From positions 62,001 through 126,000 of the forward strand of contig NZ_JAPQEZ010000002.1 in assembly GCF_026798195.1 (NCBI RefSeq): 64,000 nucleotides of DNA. The letters are read 5' to 3'. Positions 17,503 through 25,828 of the stretch are shown one piece after another. The translations under genes and the position numbers were made by a program. The DNA comes from Lentilactobacillus senioris (GTDB lineage Bacteria > Bacillota > Bacilli > Lactobacillales > Lactobacillaceae). The notes beneath the pieces were generated by a model that searched no databases, had not been told where the DNA came from, and worked only from the letters and a program-made list of their open reading frames with translations. Each line of letters begins with the position of its first letter. Position 1 is the first letter of the stretch.

Positions 17503-18540
17503 ATGATTGACAGCCAAAAATTTAACGTTTCAGAATTACAGGGAAGAAGCTTCTTAGCTTGTAAAGATTTCACTCCAGCTCAAATTAATTATTTGGTAGA
17601 CTTTGCTTTGCACTTAAAGAGTATGAAAAAAGCGGGAATCCCTCATCGTTACCTAGAAGGTAAAAACATCGCTTTACTCTTTGCTAAGACTTCAACTCGG
17701 ACCCGTTCAGCGTTTACGGTGGCTTCTGTTGATTTGGGTGCCCAACCTGAATTTATGGGGGCAAGTGATATTCAATTGGGTAAAAAGGAGTCCATCGAAG
17801 ATACGGCTAAAGTTTTGGGGAGTATGTTTGATGGGATTGAATATCGAGGGTTCGCTCATGAAGACGTTGAAGAACTTGCGAAGTGCGCTGGCGTTCCCGT
17901 TTGGAATGGGTTAACTACCGAATGGCACCCTACCCAAATGATCGCTGACTTCATGACCGTTAAGGAAAACTTTGGTCACCTTAAGGGACTTAACCTAACT
18001 TACGTTGGTGATGGTCACAACAATATGGCTAATAGTTTACTGGTGGCGGGTTCCATGCTAGGAGTTAATGTAACTATTTTAGCGCCGGATTCATTGCAGC
18101 CAGCTCCAGAAATTGTGGATATTGCTAAGAGTTTTACTGTCCAAACCGGGGCCCGCTTTAACATCACTTCAGACATCGACGAAGGAGTTAAGGGAGCTAA
18201 CGTAATTTACACTGATGTTTGGGTTTCTATGGGTGAAAGTAACTGGGAAGAACGGGTTAAGTTGCTAACTCCGTACCAAGTTAATATGGAAATGATTAAA
18301 AAAACCGGAACTCCCGAAGAAAAGTTTATTTTCATGCACTGTTTACCAGCATTCCATGATACTAATACTGAATACGGCAAGGAAATTGCTGAAAAATACG
18401 GAATTACTGAAATGGAAGTTACCGACGAAGTTTTCAATTCTAAGTTTGCCCGACAATTTGAAGAAGCTGAAAACCGGATGCACTCAATTAAGTCAATCAT
18501 GGCAGCTACCCTTGGTGATCTTTATATTCCTAAGATGTAG
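17503..18540 (+). CDS. arcB: Ornithine carbamoyltransferase, catabolic
   Basis: It phosphorolyses citrulline to ornithine and carbamoyl phosphate in the ADI pathway. The 345-aa protein has the carbamoyl-phosphate motif STRTRSAF (about residue 63) and the ornithine-side motif HCLPAFH (about residue 282). AAAGGAAG precedes the ATG. It follows arcA in one operon, and a hairpin with a T run lies between it and arcC. Confidence 0.97.
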   Translation: MIDSQKFNVSELQGRSFLACKDFTPAQINYLVDFALHLKSMKKAGIPHRYLEGKNIALLFAKTSTRTRSAFTVASVDLGAQPEFMGASDIQLGKKESIEDTAKVLGSMFDGIEYRGFAHEDVEELAKCAGVPVWNGLTTEWHPTQMIADFMTVKENFGHLKGLNLTYVGDGHNNMANSLLVAGSMLGVNVTILAPDSLQPAPEIVDIAKSFTVQTGARFNITSDIDEGVKGANVIYTDVWVSMGESNWEERVKLLTPYQVNMEMIKKTGTPEEKFIFMHCLPAFHDTNTEYGKEIAEKYGITEMEVTDEVFNSKFARQFEEAENRMHSIKSIMAATLGDLYIPKM

Positions 18541-18562
18541 TTAGTTTTAATAACCTTGAAAC

Positions 18563-18599
18563 AACAGGTGTATAGCTATATAGCTGTACACCTGTTTTT
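18563..18599 (+). terminator. Hairpin with T run between arcB and arcC
   Basis: ACAGGTGTA and TACACCTGT form the outer stem around a self-complementary AGCTATATAGCT core, followed by five T. It may be a partial terminator that lowers arcC relative to arcAB. Confidence 0.75.
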
Positions 18600-18633
18600 A
18601 GCTAAATTAAGCTTGGAAGGAAGGTCTAATCTT

Positions 18634-19576
18634 ATGAGTCAAAAAATTGTGGTCGCATTAGGCGGCAATGCTATTTTAACTAATAACGCTTCTGCAAAAG
18701 CCCAACAAGCAGCTCTGCGGAAAACTGCTAAATATTTAGTCCAATTTATCGAAAATGGTGATGATTTAATCATTTCTCATGGTAACGGTCCACAGGTGGG
18801 AAATTTACTATTACAAATGGCCGGTGGCTCTACTGATAAGAATCCCGCCATGCCACTAGACACAGACGTGGCTATGACCCAGGGCAGCATTGGATATTGG
18901 ATGCAAAATGCAATGGACGAAGTGCTAAGTGAAAAGGGAATTGATAAAGACGTTGCCACGGTGATTACTCAGGTGGAAGTTAAGTGCAGCTGATCCGGCG
19001 TTTACGGATCCCACTAAACCAGTTGGACCATTTTACAGTAAGGAAGAAGTTGATAAGCAAAAGGCTGAACACCCAGACTTTATCTTTGTAGAAGATGCCG
19101 GTCGCGGATATCGGCGGGTAGTAGCTTCACCACGCCCAATTGGGGTGAAGGAATACCGAGTTATTAAGCAGCTGGTTGCTGCTGGAGTTGTGCCAATTAC
19201 GGTTGGTGGTGGGGGAGTCCCGGTTGTTCAAGAAGGTAATCGTTTAGCTGGGCGAGAAGCAGTCATTGATAAAGACTTTGCTTCTGAAAAGTTAGCTGAG
19301 TTAGTAGCTGCAGACACTTTAATTATTTTGACCGCGGTGGATAATATTTACATTAACTTTAATAAGCCGGATCAAAGGAAATTAGAAAACGTTACGGTAG
19401 CTGAATTAAAAAAGTACATTGACGAAGATCAATTTGCGAAAGGCTCGATGCTACCTAAAGTTCAAGCAGCAATTGAATTTGTCGAAAACAGTAATAACAG
19501 TAAGGCGGTTGTTACCTCTCTTGAAAATGTGGGGCAGTTCTTAGCTGAAGGAGCGGAAACCATTATCACTAGCTAG
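18634..19576 (+). pseudogene. arcC: Carbamate kinase, interrupted by a single-base frameshift
   Basis: Carbamate kinase makes ATP from carbamoyl phosphate and ADP, the energy-yielding ADI step. The first part ([12 protein letters not shown] through VITQVEV) ends at a TGA at 18991. The remaining sequence is intact in the +1 frame from 18983 ([18 protein letters not shown] onward, with ITVGGGGVPV and AIDKDFAS-like segments). Removing one A from the AA at 18982-18983 restores a 313-aa protein of normal size. No other damage is visible, so this is a very recent mutation or a sequence error. The ATG follows GGAAGGAAGG. Confidence 0.9.
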
Positions 19577-19659
19577 ACATTTCCTTACATTTTTGTTTTT
19601 AAGATGAATATGTTAAGATCGGTTCAGTTAGAGATAATGCAAAATTGATGGTAGGTTAA

Positions 19660-19757
19660 CTGGTAAATATGAATTGGAACGTTCTACTTTTAGTGTTTCC
19701 AATGGAAAATGACAATCTAAATTAAGTGACCCAAGCAATTCATTACAGCTCTTGGGT
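19660..19757 (+). promoter_or_regulatory. Structured leader ahead of arcR
   Basis: Two potential stems lie in the 180-base gap before arcR: ATTGGAA with TTCCAAT (about 19672-19703), and ACCCAAG (19729-19735) with CTTGGGT (19751-19757). The second ends 2 bases before the start codon and could hide the ribosome site. I do not recognise a known riboswitch. Confidence 0.35.
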
Positions 19758-19759
19758 AC

Positions 19760-20491
19760 GTGGTGGTGAAGAAATTGATTAGTCGGCAAAAGTACCCAGA
19801 GTACTTATTAAAATTAAGAACTCAACAGGAATTTGAGCAACTATCCGAGGAAGAATTTACTGACTTAACTGCTGATGTTAAATTTCGCTTGTACCCTAAA
19901 GGACAGATATTGTTTGATCAAGATGATCAGCGAAACCATTTCTATTACTTGTTGAACGGTATCGTAAGAGTTGAGCGTTTCGATGTGAATGGGGATGCAA
20001 ACTTTTATGAATATATTTCCATGAATCACGGTTTTCCGTATCGTGGATTATTTGTGGCTGATACCTATGCTTATTCAGTAAGATCCATGACCGAAATTTT
20101 AGTGGCTGATTTACCTATGGGAAAATTTGAAGCTAAAATCAAAAGTAATTTAGCCATGATGCAAAATATTGTTATTAAAATGGAAGCCATTATTAGCCAA
20201 GATGAAGATCACCTGCAGCACATGATCACCTCATCTGCATCAGAGCGAGTAGCATATTCTATTTTGTTGATGGGAGTTAAGCTAGGCACGTTAGATGAAA
20301 ATGAACACCTTAAAATTGATTACCCGGTTAATATTAACGAACTAGCTGAAGTGAGTGCTACGACACGAGAAACGGCTAGTAAAGTGGTGTCCAAACTGCA
20401 ACGAAATGGATACTTAACATATTCGCATAAACGATTTACCTTTTTAAAATGCATTGATGAAAATAATTTATCTGTAATTAATAAAAGCTAA
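19760..20491 (+). CDS. arcR: Crp/Fnr-family transcriptional regulator (ArcR-like)
   Basis: A 243-aa regulator with an N-terminal cyclic-nucleotide-binding-like beta-barrel (about 20-130), a long dimer helix and a C-terminal winged helix (NINELAEVSATTRETASKVVSKLQRNGYL). No Fnr-type Cys cluster is visible in the N-terminus, so it is not an iron-sulfur oxygen sensor. Its place after arcABC and the TGTGA-type site before arcA suggest it activates the ADI operon, as ArcR does in other Firmicutes. The start is uncertain: three GTG codons in a row begin the frame without a good ribosome site, and a TTG 15 bases on is possible. Confidence 0.8.
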   Translation: MVVKKLISRQKYPEYLLKLRTQQEFEQLSEEEFTDLTADVKFRLYPKGQILFDQDDQRNHFYYLLNGIVRVERFDVNGDANFYEYISMNHGFPYRGLFVADTYAYSVRSMTEILVADLPMGKFEAKIKSNLAMMQNIVIKMEAIISQDEDHLQHMITSSASERVAYSILLMGVKLGTLDENEHLKIDYPVNINELAEVSATTRETASKVVSKLQRNGYLTYSHKRFTFLKCIDENNLSVINKS

Positions 20492-20525
20492 AAAGAGACT
20501 GTAACAAGTTTTCTCCAAGCAAATC

Positions 20526-20570
20526 AAAAATGGTCTTTAACACATTTTTTCGTGTTAAAGACCATTTTTT
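20526..20570 (+). terminator. Strong terminator of arcR
   Basis: AAATGGTCTTTAACAC and GTGTTAAAGACCATTT form a 16-bp stem followed by T residues. It lies between arcR and the convergent degV gene and could act for both. Confidence 0.85.
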
Positions 20571-20643
20571 AGAACAACTATACGTTACAGCCGCTTTTAT
20601 TATTGAATTTTAATAAAGTGCAAAAAAGTATTCTATTAGTCAA

Positions 20644-21477
20644 TTAACCTACCAAGTAAGTAACCCCCGTGGCATCTTTGCCAATGTAGTTCATCATTTC
20701 GGGATTAGCTAACTGGAGAGTAATTGGTACTAACGGAAATTCTTGATTCATCAGCCTGTAAATTTTTTGGGCTCGATGGTCAGAACCGGTATAGATAATG
20801 TCTAAACTAACGATGTCTTGTTGGTGCATTTGTTCTACTTGTTGGCGCCAAAAAGAACTAATGACGTTGTCATCAGTAGTTCGTTCAATGAATTCAAAAT
20901 TGTTATTGGCAAATCGCATTAAATATTTGATATTAGCACGTTTTTCCCAAGCTCCCCGGAAGCGACTAATTTTGCGTTTAATCATTAATTGACTATTATT
21001 GTTAATGGAAATGTAGACGCGAGTACGTTGCAAAATATTTTGAAGGCGGGTCACAATAGTGGTTAAATCTGCGTTTTGTCGAATTAAGCGTACCGCTTCA
21101 GATAGTTGATAGGTTAGGCCGGCAGCTGGTACCCCGCTATTAATAACTGTTACGGCGGAGTTACTTCTGGCAGCAGCTTGGCGGGCCGTATGGCAAGTAT
21201 CAGCGAAGCTGTCACTAATATGCAGTGATAATATCTGACTACCATCACTCCCCAAATTATTATAAAGGGTTTCTAGTTCAGTTACCGCGACAGAACCAAT
21301 CTGGGGGGGAGTGGATGATTGATTTAAGAGTTGCAAGTATTTAGTTTTACTAATTTTGCTAATATGACTAAACACTTGACCATTAATGGTAATGGGTAAA
21401 TCGATAATTGACACGATATCGTCAGGGCAAGCCGTACTGTTAACGACTGCATCGGTAACGATTTTGATCTTAGCCAA
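20644..21477 (-). CDS. DegV family protein, second copy
   Basis: A 277-aa protein with the DegV N-terminus (IKIVTDAVVNST), the loop PPQIGSVAVTE and a fold-typical pattern, but diverged in the C-terminal domain compared with the copy at 7.3 kb (the GPSISVHTG segment is missing). It probably binds a fatty acid or other lipid; its partner is not in the window. The ATG follows an AAGGGGGA ribosome site. Stands alone. Confidence 0.82.
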   Translation of the reverse strand: MAKIKIVTDAVVNSTACPDDIVSIIDLPITINGQVFSHISKISKTKYLQLLNQSSTPPQIGSVAVTELETLYNNLGSDGSQILSLHISDSFADTCHTARQAAARSNSAVTVINSGVPAAGLTYQLSEAVRLIRQNADLTTIVTRLQNILQRTRVYISINNNSQLMIKRKISRFRGAWEKRANIKYLMRFANNNFEFIERTTDDNVISSFWRQQVEQMHQQDIVSLDIIYTGSDHRAQKIYRLMNQEFPLVPITLQLANPEMMNYIGKDATGVTYLVG

Positions 21478-21588
21478 AAGAAGGTCCCCCTTTACGAATG
21501 TTGTTAGAATAAGTATATTGGAATATTGGAGAATAACAAAATAATAAAACCGGTTTGGTTATGATTAAATAGTCATTTAGGAGGAACA

Positions 21589-21900
21589 ATGAAAGGTAAA
21601 TATGAAGTTCATGAATACGTGGGAATTCCACTAATCACCGATAATTCTGGTCGGTATCAACTTAAAAAAGACGACCAAAATAAAATTCACTCCCATAGCT
21701 GGCGCACTGGTAAGCATACCAGGGGAAAATTTAGTCAAGTTGGCCAAATTTTAATAACTGAAAATAACTTAAAAGTAGTTATCGTGGCCGAACTGCCATT
21801 AGCGTTTAAGGATCGACATTCGCTAACTCCGTTGCAACGCTTCACTACGGAAATGGTAACTGATGATGTGTTAAATCAAGCCTTAAAGCTAATTAACTAA
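21589..21900 (+). CDS. Conserved hypothetical protein
   Basis: A 103-aa soluble protein with no signal peptide or membrane helix. I do not recognise the family. The first half is rich in Lys, His and Arg (residues 25-48), the second half hydrophobic-beta in pattern (QILITENNLKVVIVAEL). AGGAGG lies 4-5 bases before the ATG, which supports a real gene. Monocistronic by context. Confidence 0.55.
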   Translation: MKGKYEVHEYVGIPLITDNSGRYQLKKDDQNKIHSHSWRTGKHTRGKFSQVGQILITENNLKVVIVAELPLAFKDRHSLTPLQRFTTEMVTDDVLNQALKLIN

Positions 21901-22018
21901 AGACAAAAAAAGTCCAAGTAGGTTAAGGTTGTTTTTATAATCACTATTGGAATGTTTAGATATTTTTTGATGTTATTATAATTATAACGCTAACTTCCCA
22001 TAAGTGGTAAAAAACAAT

Positions 22019-22055
22019 AAAAAGTCCCACTGAATAATTTTCAGTGGGATGCTTT
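22019..22055 (-). terminator. Terminator of the 67-aa gene
   Basis: On the minus strand ATCCCACTGAA and TTCAGTGGGAC pair around a short loop, followed by a T run. Confidence 0.85.
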
Positions 22056-22057
22056 TA

Positions 22058-22261
22058 TTATTTAAGTAATTTTTCGGCATCAGCTTTGATGTCGTCAGCT
22101 GACATTGTCATGTATTTTTCCATTGATTCTTCGGTGGCCTTGGTGTCATGACCATTGTGTTCCATGTAATAATCCCACAATGCGTCGCGAACAGGCATGT
22201 CGCTGTCGCTCCAATCAAATACCTCGTTTAGATGTTTATCCAAAAATGGTGATTCTGCCAT
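22058..22261 (-). CDS. Small conserved acidic protein, unknown function
   Basis: A 67-aa, Asp/Glu-rich soluble protein, predicted largely helical, with Met-rich segments ([14 protein letters not shown] at the end). GGGAGG lies just ahead of the ATG on the minus strand and a good terminator follows, so I take it as a real gene. No function can be proposed. Confidence 0.6.
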   Translation of the reverse strand: MAESPFLDKHLNEVFDWSDSDMPVRDALWDYYMEHNGHDTKATEESMEKYMTMSADDIKADAEKLLK

Positions 22262-22338
22262 TTTACAGACCTCCCTTTCATTTCTATAATCCTATTGTAG
22301 TTCTTATTGGAAAAAGGGGGTAGTAATTAGCTCACCGA

Positions 22339-22719
22339 TTATTTGTGGGGTGCTAATTCCATGATCCAACTAGTGGCAGAATCTACAGCAGTGATATTAG
22401 TTAAGTCGTTAACTAGTTCGTGATTTCTAGAAATAACCGTACCAGTTAATGGGGACTTAAGGGTCTCTACTGATTTATCTCCCTCAAGATCTAAGAGATC
22501 GTCACCAGCTTTAAGTTCAGTTTGGTTAGTGGAAAAATCTGCAAACGTAATTTGACCGATTTCTTCAAAGACACTGGCATCTACGCCTAACAGGTAGTCG
22601 CCACTAGGTTGCTTACGGTACCAAATACCATCTTTAATTTCAGTAGGCCCGGGTTGGTCAGGATTTTGGGGCTTTTTGAAGAACGCTTTGATTCGTTGCC
22701 ACAATGATAATTCAGACAT
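22339..22719 (-). CDS. Glycine cleavage H-like protein (GcvH-L type)
   Basis: A 126-aa protein with the biotinyl/lipoyl fold: GIWYRKQPSGDYLLGVD, then EGDKSVETLKSPLTGTVI and a matching C-terminal strand. Aligning the SPLTG turn to the SPVSG of GcvH puts Lys82 (in GDKSV) at the lipoylated position. No other glycine cleavage genes are present, and the gene is divergent from lplA across 72 bases, so it is probably a stand-alone lipoyl carrier of the GcvH-L type. The second ATG is used because TGGAGGCG sits at the right distance before it; the first ATG overlaps that site. Confidence 0.78.
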   Translation of the reverse strand: MSELSLWQRIKAFFKKPQNPDQPGPTEIKDGIWYRKQPSGDYLLGVDASVFEEIGQITFADFSTNQTELKAGDDLLDLEGDKSVETLKSPLTGTVISRNHELVNDLTNITAVDSATSWIMELAPHK

Positions 22720-22791
22720 TAGTAGTCGCCTCCACACATTTTACTTTAATTATACACTATAATAGAAATATGAAATCTAAGGAGGCTGCTT

Positions 22792-23826
22792 ATGTACTTA
22801 GTAGATATTAAACGAAACGGTAAACCCGTTTATGATGCACGTGTTAATCAATCAATTGATAATTATTTAGTTAATGATTTAAAACTACCTGGGCGGGGAT
22901 TTATGCTTTATATTAACCGGCCCTCTGTTATTATCGGTAAAAACCAAAACGTTTGGGCGGAGGTCGATACTGATTACTTACACGAAAACGATATTGAACT
23001 AGTGCGCCGGACTTCCGGTGGTGGGGCAGTTTATCATGATTTAGGTAATTTGGTATTTGAAAATATTTTGGTAGATGATACTAGTCATTTTAATGACTAT
23101 GCTTATTTTGCTGAACCAGTGTTGAAAGCTCTTCAAAAACTCGGTTTAGATGTTTCGATGAAGGAAAATAGTAGTGATTTAATCTTGGATGGTAAGAAGT
23201 TCTCTGGGATGACGATGTTTAAAAACGGGAATAATTTAGCTGCTGGTGGAACTGTAATGTATGACTTGAACGTAGAGGCAGCTAAACACGTCTTAACCGA
23301 AGATCCAGCCGAAAAGGATAAGAAGTTAGGGGTGGCTTCCAAACGCAGTCACATCGTAAATTTGAAGGATTTCTTGCCCAATGAGATGACCATTGAAGAT
23401 CTGCGTGAAGCAATCCTTAAAGAAGTCTTCAACGTCGAATCTGTGGATGAAATTGAAACCTACGAATTAAATTCCCAAGATTGGGATATCATTGATAAAC
23501 GATTAGCTGATGAATACGGCACTGACGAATGGAATTTTGGTCGTAACCCGGGATATGATCGTTACTTTGATTCTGATTTAGCTAATGGCAAAATGGGCAT
23601 TAATTTTTCAATTGATACCGGGGTCTTCACCAGATTTAAATTCAACCCATTCTTCAAAGTTGAAGGTGATCTAAAAGCAGTGGAAGCGGCTTTGGTTGGT
23701 GGCGCTGCTGATGGCGAAGGTATTAAAACGGCAGTTTCTGTAGGTCATTTACAAAATATTGATGAAAAGCAACTAGCTGATTTTATTTTGCGAAGTTTAC
23801 AAGATAATCAAGGCTTGATTTCATAA
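22792..23826 (+). CDS. lplA: Lipoate-protein ligase
   Basis: It activates free lipoate with ATP and attaches it to a lysine of a lipoyl-domain protein. The 344-aa length fits bacterial LplA with its C-terminal accessory domain. Motifs include RRTSGGGAVYHDLGNL (about 71-86), ILDGKKFSGMTMF with the catalytic Lys, and ASKRSHIVNL. AAGGAGG precedes the ATG. The divergent GcvH-like protein is the obvious local substrate; no pyruvate dehydrogenase genes are in the window. Confidence 0.93.
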   Translation: MYLVDIKRNGKPVYDARVNQSIDNYLVNDLKLPGRGFMLYINRPSVIIGKNQNVWAEVDTDYLHENDIELVRRTSGGGAVYHDLGNLVFENILVDDTSHFNDYAYFAEPVLKALQKLGLDVSMKENSSDLILDGKKFSGMTMFKNGNNLAAGGTVMYDLNVEAAKHVLTEDPAEKDKKLGVASKRSHIVNLKDFLPNEMTIEDLREAILKEVFNVESVDEIETYELNSQDWDIIDKRLADEYGTDEWNFGRNPGYDRYFDSDLANGKMGINFSIDTGVFTRFKFNPFFKVEGDLKAVEAALVGGAADGEGIKTAVSVGHLQNIDEKQLADFILRSLQDNQGLIS

Positions 23827-23830
23827 CAAT

Positions 23831-23868
23831 TGAAAAAAGCTCGACCATAAAATTATGGTCGGGCTTTT
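23831..23868. terminator. Bidirectional terminator
   Basis: AAAAAAGCTCGACCATAA and TTATGGTCGGGCTTTTTA form a near-perfect stem between lplA and the convergent azoreductase gene. Confidence 0.85.
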
Positions 23869-23872
23869 TAAT

Positions 23873-24516
23873 TTAGAATCGTTCTGCCAATTGAACGGCT
23901 TCGTCCATAGATTGTTGTCTGTTTTGGAGCATTGCGGCTTCATCTAATTTGCTGTTTCCTTCGTTGTAGACGCCTTTAACGTCAGTAACTCCCATTTGGC
24001 TCAAGATAGTTCTCAGATATTGAGTCCCCATGTCTAGGGCCTGCATATGAGGGTTATCACTATTTTGATAAGTTCCGCCAGCTGATTGAATGTGAACCGC
24101 CATCTTATCCTTTAGGAGGCCAGCAGGACCTTTGGTAGTTGCCTTGTAGGTTTTAGTAGATACGCAAACAACGTCTAAGTAGCTCTTAAGCCGCGCAGGT
24201 AAGAAGAGGTTATACATTGGGTTAGCAAAGACATATTTGTCGGCTTTGATGAATTCTTCTTGCAGGAGTTGTTGACGGCTTACTAAAATTTGTTCATCAC
24301 TTGATAAGTCAGAATATTTAACGCCTTCGGACAATTTAGCCCAAGTTTGGAAATTGGAACTATCGATTTCAATATTGCCTTCAGCGTATAAGTCATGCTG
24401 TAGAACGGTATCGTTAGGGTGGGTTTCTTGATAAGCTGTAACAAACCGATCACAAATTGCCATTGAATTGGAAATTTGACTAACGTTAGGGTGAGCTTTG
24501 ATTATAAGGTACTCAT
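23873..24516 (-). pseudogene. FMN-dependent NADH-azoreductase with a frameshift in codon 5
   Basis: Flavodoxin-fold oxidoreductase that reduces quinones and azo compounds. A proper start (GAGGAG, 8 bases, ATG at 24516) encodes only MSTL before TAA. The sequence after it, read one frame over, gives IIKAHPNVSQISNSMAIC, which is exactly the first beta strand and phosphate loop expected for AzoR. A single missing A (TTATAATC for TTAATAATC) explains the break. Restored length would be 214 aa, normal for the family. Translation from the internal ATG at 24463 would lack the FMN phosphate loop, so a useful product from it is unlikely. Confidence 0.8.
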
Positions 24517-24597
24517 AAAAATATCTCCTCTAGAATCTTTAAAATCATTGTTTTTTATTTTAACGCTAGTCATTTGATTTAGCCGGAATTTAGCATT

Positions 24598-24630
24598 AAA
24601 AAACCACGACAAGTGAATTGTCGTGGCTTT
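24598..24630 (-). terminator. Terminator of the FMN reductase gene
   Basis: On the minus strand AAAGCCACGACAA and TTGTCGTGGTTT flank a short loop and a T run follows. Confidence 0.85.
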
Positions 24631-24636
24631 TATTTA

Positions 24637-25185
24637 TTATTTATTTTTGTTGATTAAGTCTACGAAGGTATCAGCGATTGACTTGAAGTAGTCAAGCTCA
24701 CGTTGTTCAGTTACTTCGCCGTTAGCATCCAAGATATTGGTTACGCCGCCAATGTATGCTTCTGGTTGTTGAACCACTGGCATATTTAAGAAGACGAGTG
24801 ATTGGCGAAGAGCCATGTTAGCACCGAAACCACCAATTGCACCAGGAGAAACGCTCAAGATAAGAGCGGGTTTCTTGTCCCAAATGCTAGAACCCATTGG
24901 CCGAGAGCCAACGTCAATTGCGTTCTTAAGACCACCAGGAATAGAACGGTTGTATTCTGGGGTAGCAAAGATCACAGCATCTACGTCATTCATTTGAGCT
25001 CGGAAAGTTTCCCAAGATGCAGGTACCTTTCCAGGTTGATCTAAATCTTCATTGTAAAGATCTAAATTGATGTCGATGATAGATACGTTGTAGTCGCTAG
25101 GCAAGAAGCTGGCAACTGATTTGGCGATTTTTTTGGTGAAAGAGTCTTCACGTAGACTCCCAACGATAATTCCAACATTAGTCAT
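24637..25185 (-). CDS. NADPH-dependent FMN reductase family protein
   Basis: A 182-aa flavodoxin-like oxidoreductase with the phosphate loop GSLREDSFTKKIA (residues 9-21), the flavin-binding TPEYNRSIPGGLKNAID and the glycine-rich SPGAIGGFGAN. It probably reduces FMN, quinones or related acceptors with NAD(P)H. It lies upstream of the azoreductase on the same strand, but a terminator separates them. The neighbourhood suggests redox housekeeping. Confidence 0.87.
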   Translation of the reverse strand: MTNVGIIVGSLREDSFTKKIAKSVASFLPSDYNVSIIDINLDLYNEDLDQPGKVPASWETFRAQMNDVDAVIFATPEYNRSIPGGLKNAIDVGSRPMGSSIWDKKPALILSVSPGAIGGFGANMALRQSLVFLNMPVVQQPEAYIGGVTNILDANGEVTEQRELDYFKSIADTFVDLINKNK

Positions 25186-25284
25186 GAACTGATGCCTCCA
25201 ATTTACTTACTTTTTATTAGCTAAACTATACCTATATTATACGCTCATTACTTTTTAAAATGCAAGGATTTAGTTTAAAAAATA

Positions 25285-25320
25285 AAAAAAGAGCCTGGCA
25301 AATGCCAGACTCTTTGGAAA
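25285..25320 (-). terminator. Terminator of the cold-shock gene
   Basis: On the minus strand AAAGAGTCTGGCA and TGCCAGGCTCTTT form a stem followed by seven T. Confidence 0.9.
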
Positions 25321-25332
25321 GTTAATTAAAAA

Positions 25333-25539
25333 TTAGCCTTCTTCAACAACGTTAACGTTAGCAGCTTGTGGGCCGCGGTCGCTATCTTCAACGTCAAGGG
25401 TAACTTTTTGACCTTCGTCTAATGACTTGAAGCCGTCTTTGTTGATAGCTGAGAAGTGAACAAATACGTCACCATCGTCAGTAGTAATGAAGCCGTAACC
25501 TTTATCAGCGTTGAACCATTTAACAGTACCTTGTTTCAT
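25333..25539 (-). CDS. csp: Cold-shock domain protein (CspA family)
   Basis: A 68-aa single-stranded nucleic acid-binding protein with both RNP motifs, KGYGFIT and VFVHFSAI. It acts as an RNA chaperone. The ATG was chosen because AAGGAGG lies 9-10 bases before it; longer versions run into the leader. A strong promoter about 130 bases upstream gives it a long 5' untranslated region, the hallmark of cspA-type post-transcriptional control by temperature. Confidence 0.95.
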   Translation of the reverse strand: MKQGTVKWFNADKGYGFITTDDGDVFVHFSAINKDGFKSLDEGQKVTLDVEDSDRGPQAANVNVVEEG

Positions 25540-25673
25540 AATTATGAAACCTCCTTGCGCTAAGCGCGATCTAATGTAATGCATCTTAACTAGTTGAACA
25601 CGATTAAGGAGTTATTTCATAAAGCTATAAAACAATTACCTTAAAAAGCGAAACTCTAAAACACATTGACCAT

Positions 25674-25702
25674 AATATACCAACAACTGGGGGGAATGTC
25701 AA
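25674..25702 (-). promoter_or_regulatory. csp promoter and start of long leader
   Basis: Consensus TTGACA and TATATT on the minus strand are separated by 17 bases. The transcript would start near 25667, leaving a leader of about 130 bases before the ATG, likely a cold-responsive structure. Confidence 0.7.
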
Positions 25703-25755
25703 ACTACTTTACTCTATGAAAATCGTTTTAACTAAAATAAATTTTAATAAAATTC

Positions 25756-25795
25756 AAAAAAGACCAGAGAAACCGGGTGGCCACTCTGATCTTTA
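25756..25795 (-). terminator. Terminator of clpL
   Basis: On the minus strand AAAGATCAGAG pairs with CTCTGGTCTTT around a GC-rich inner loop, followed by a T run. Confidence 0.8.
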
Positions 25796-25828
25796 TGATA
25801 TCGCTTTATTTTTTTATGGGCAGTTAAA

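Noticed and set aside
19729-19770. T-box-like sequence (TTGGGTACGTGG) before arcR
   Set aside because: It does not match the conserved T-box core and no specifier stem or terminator is present; arcR is not an aminoacylation gene.
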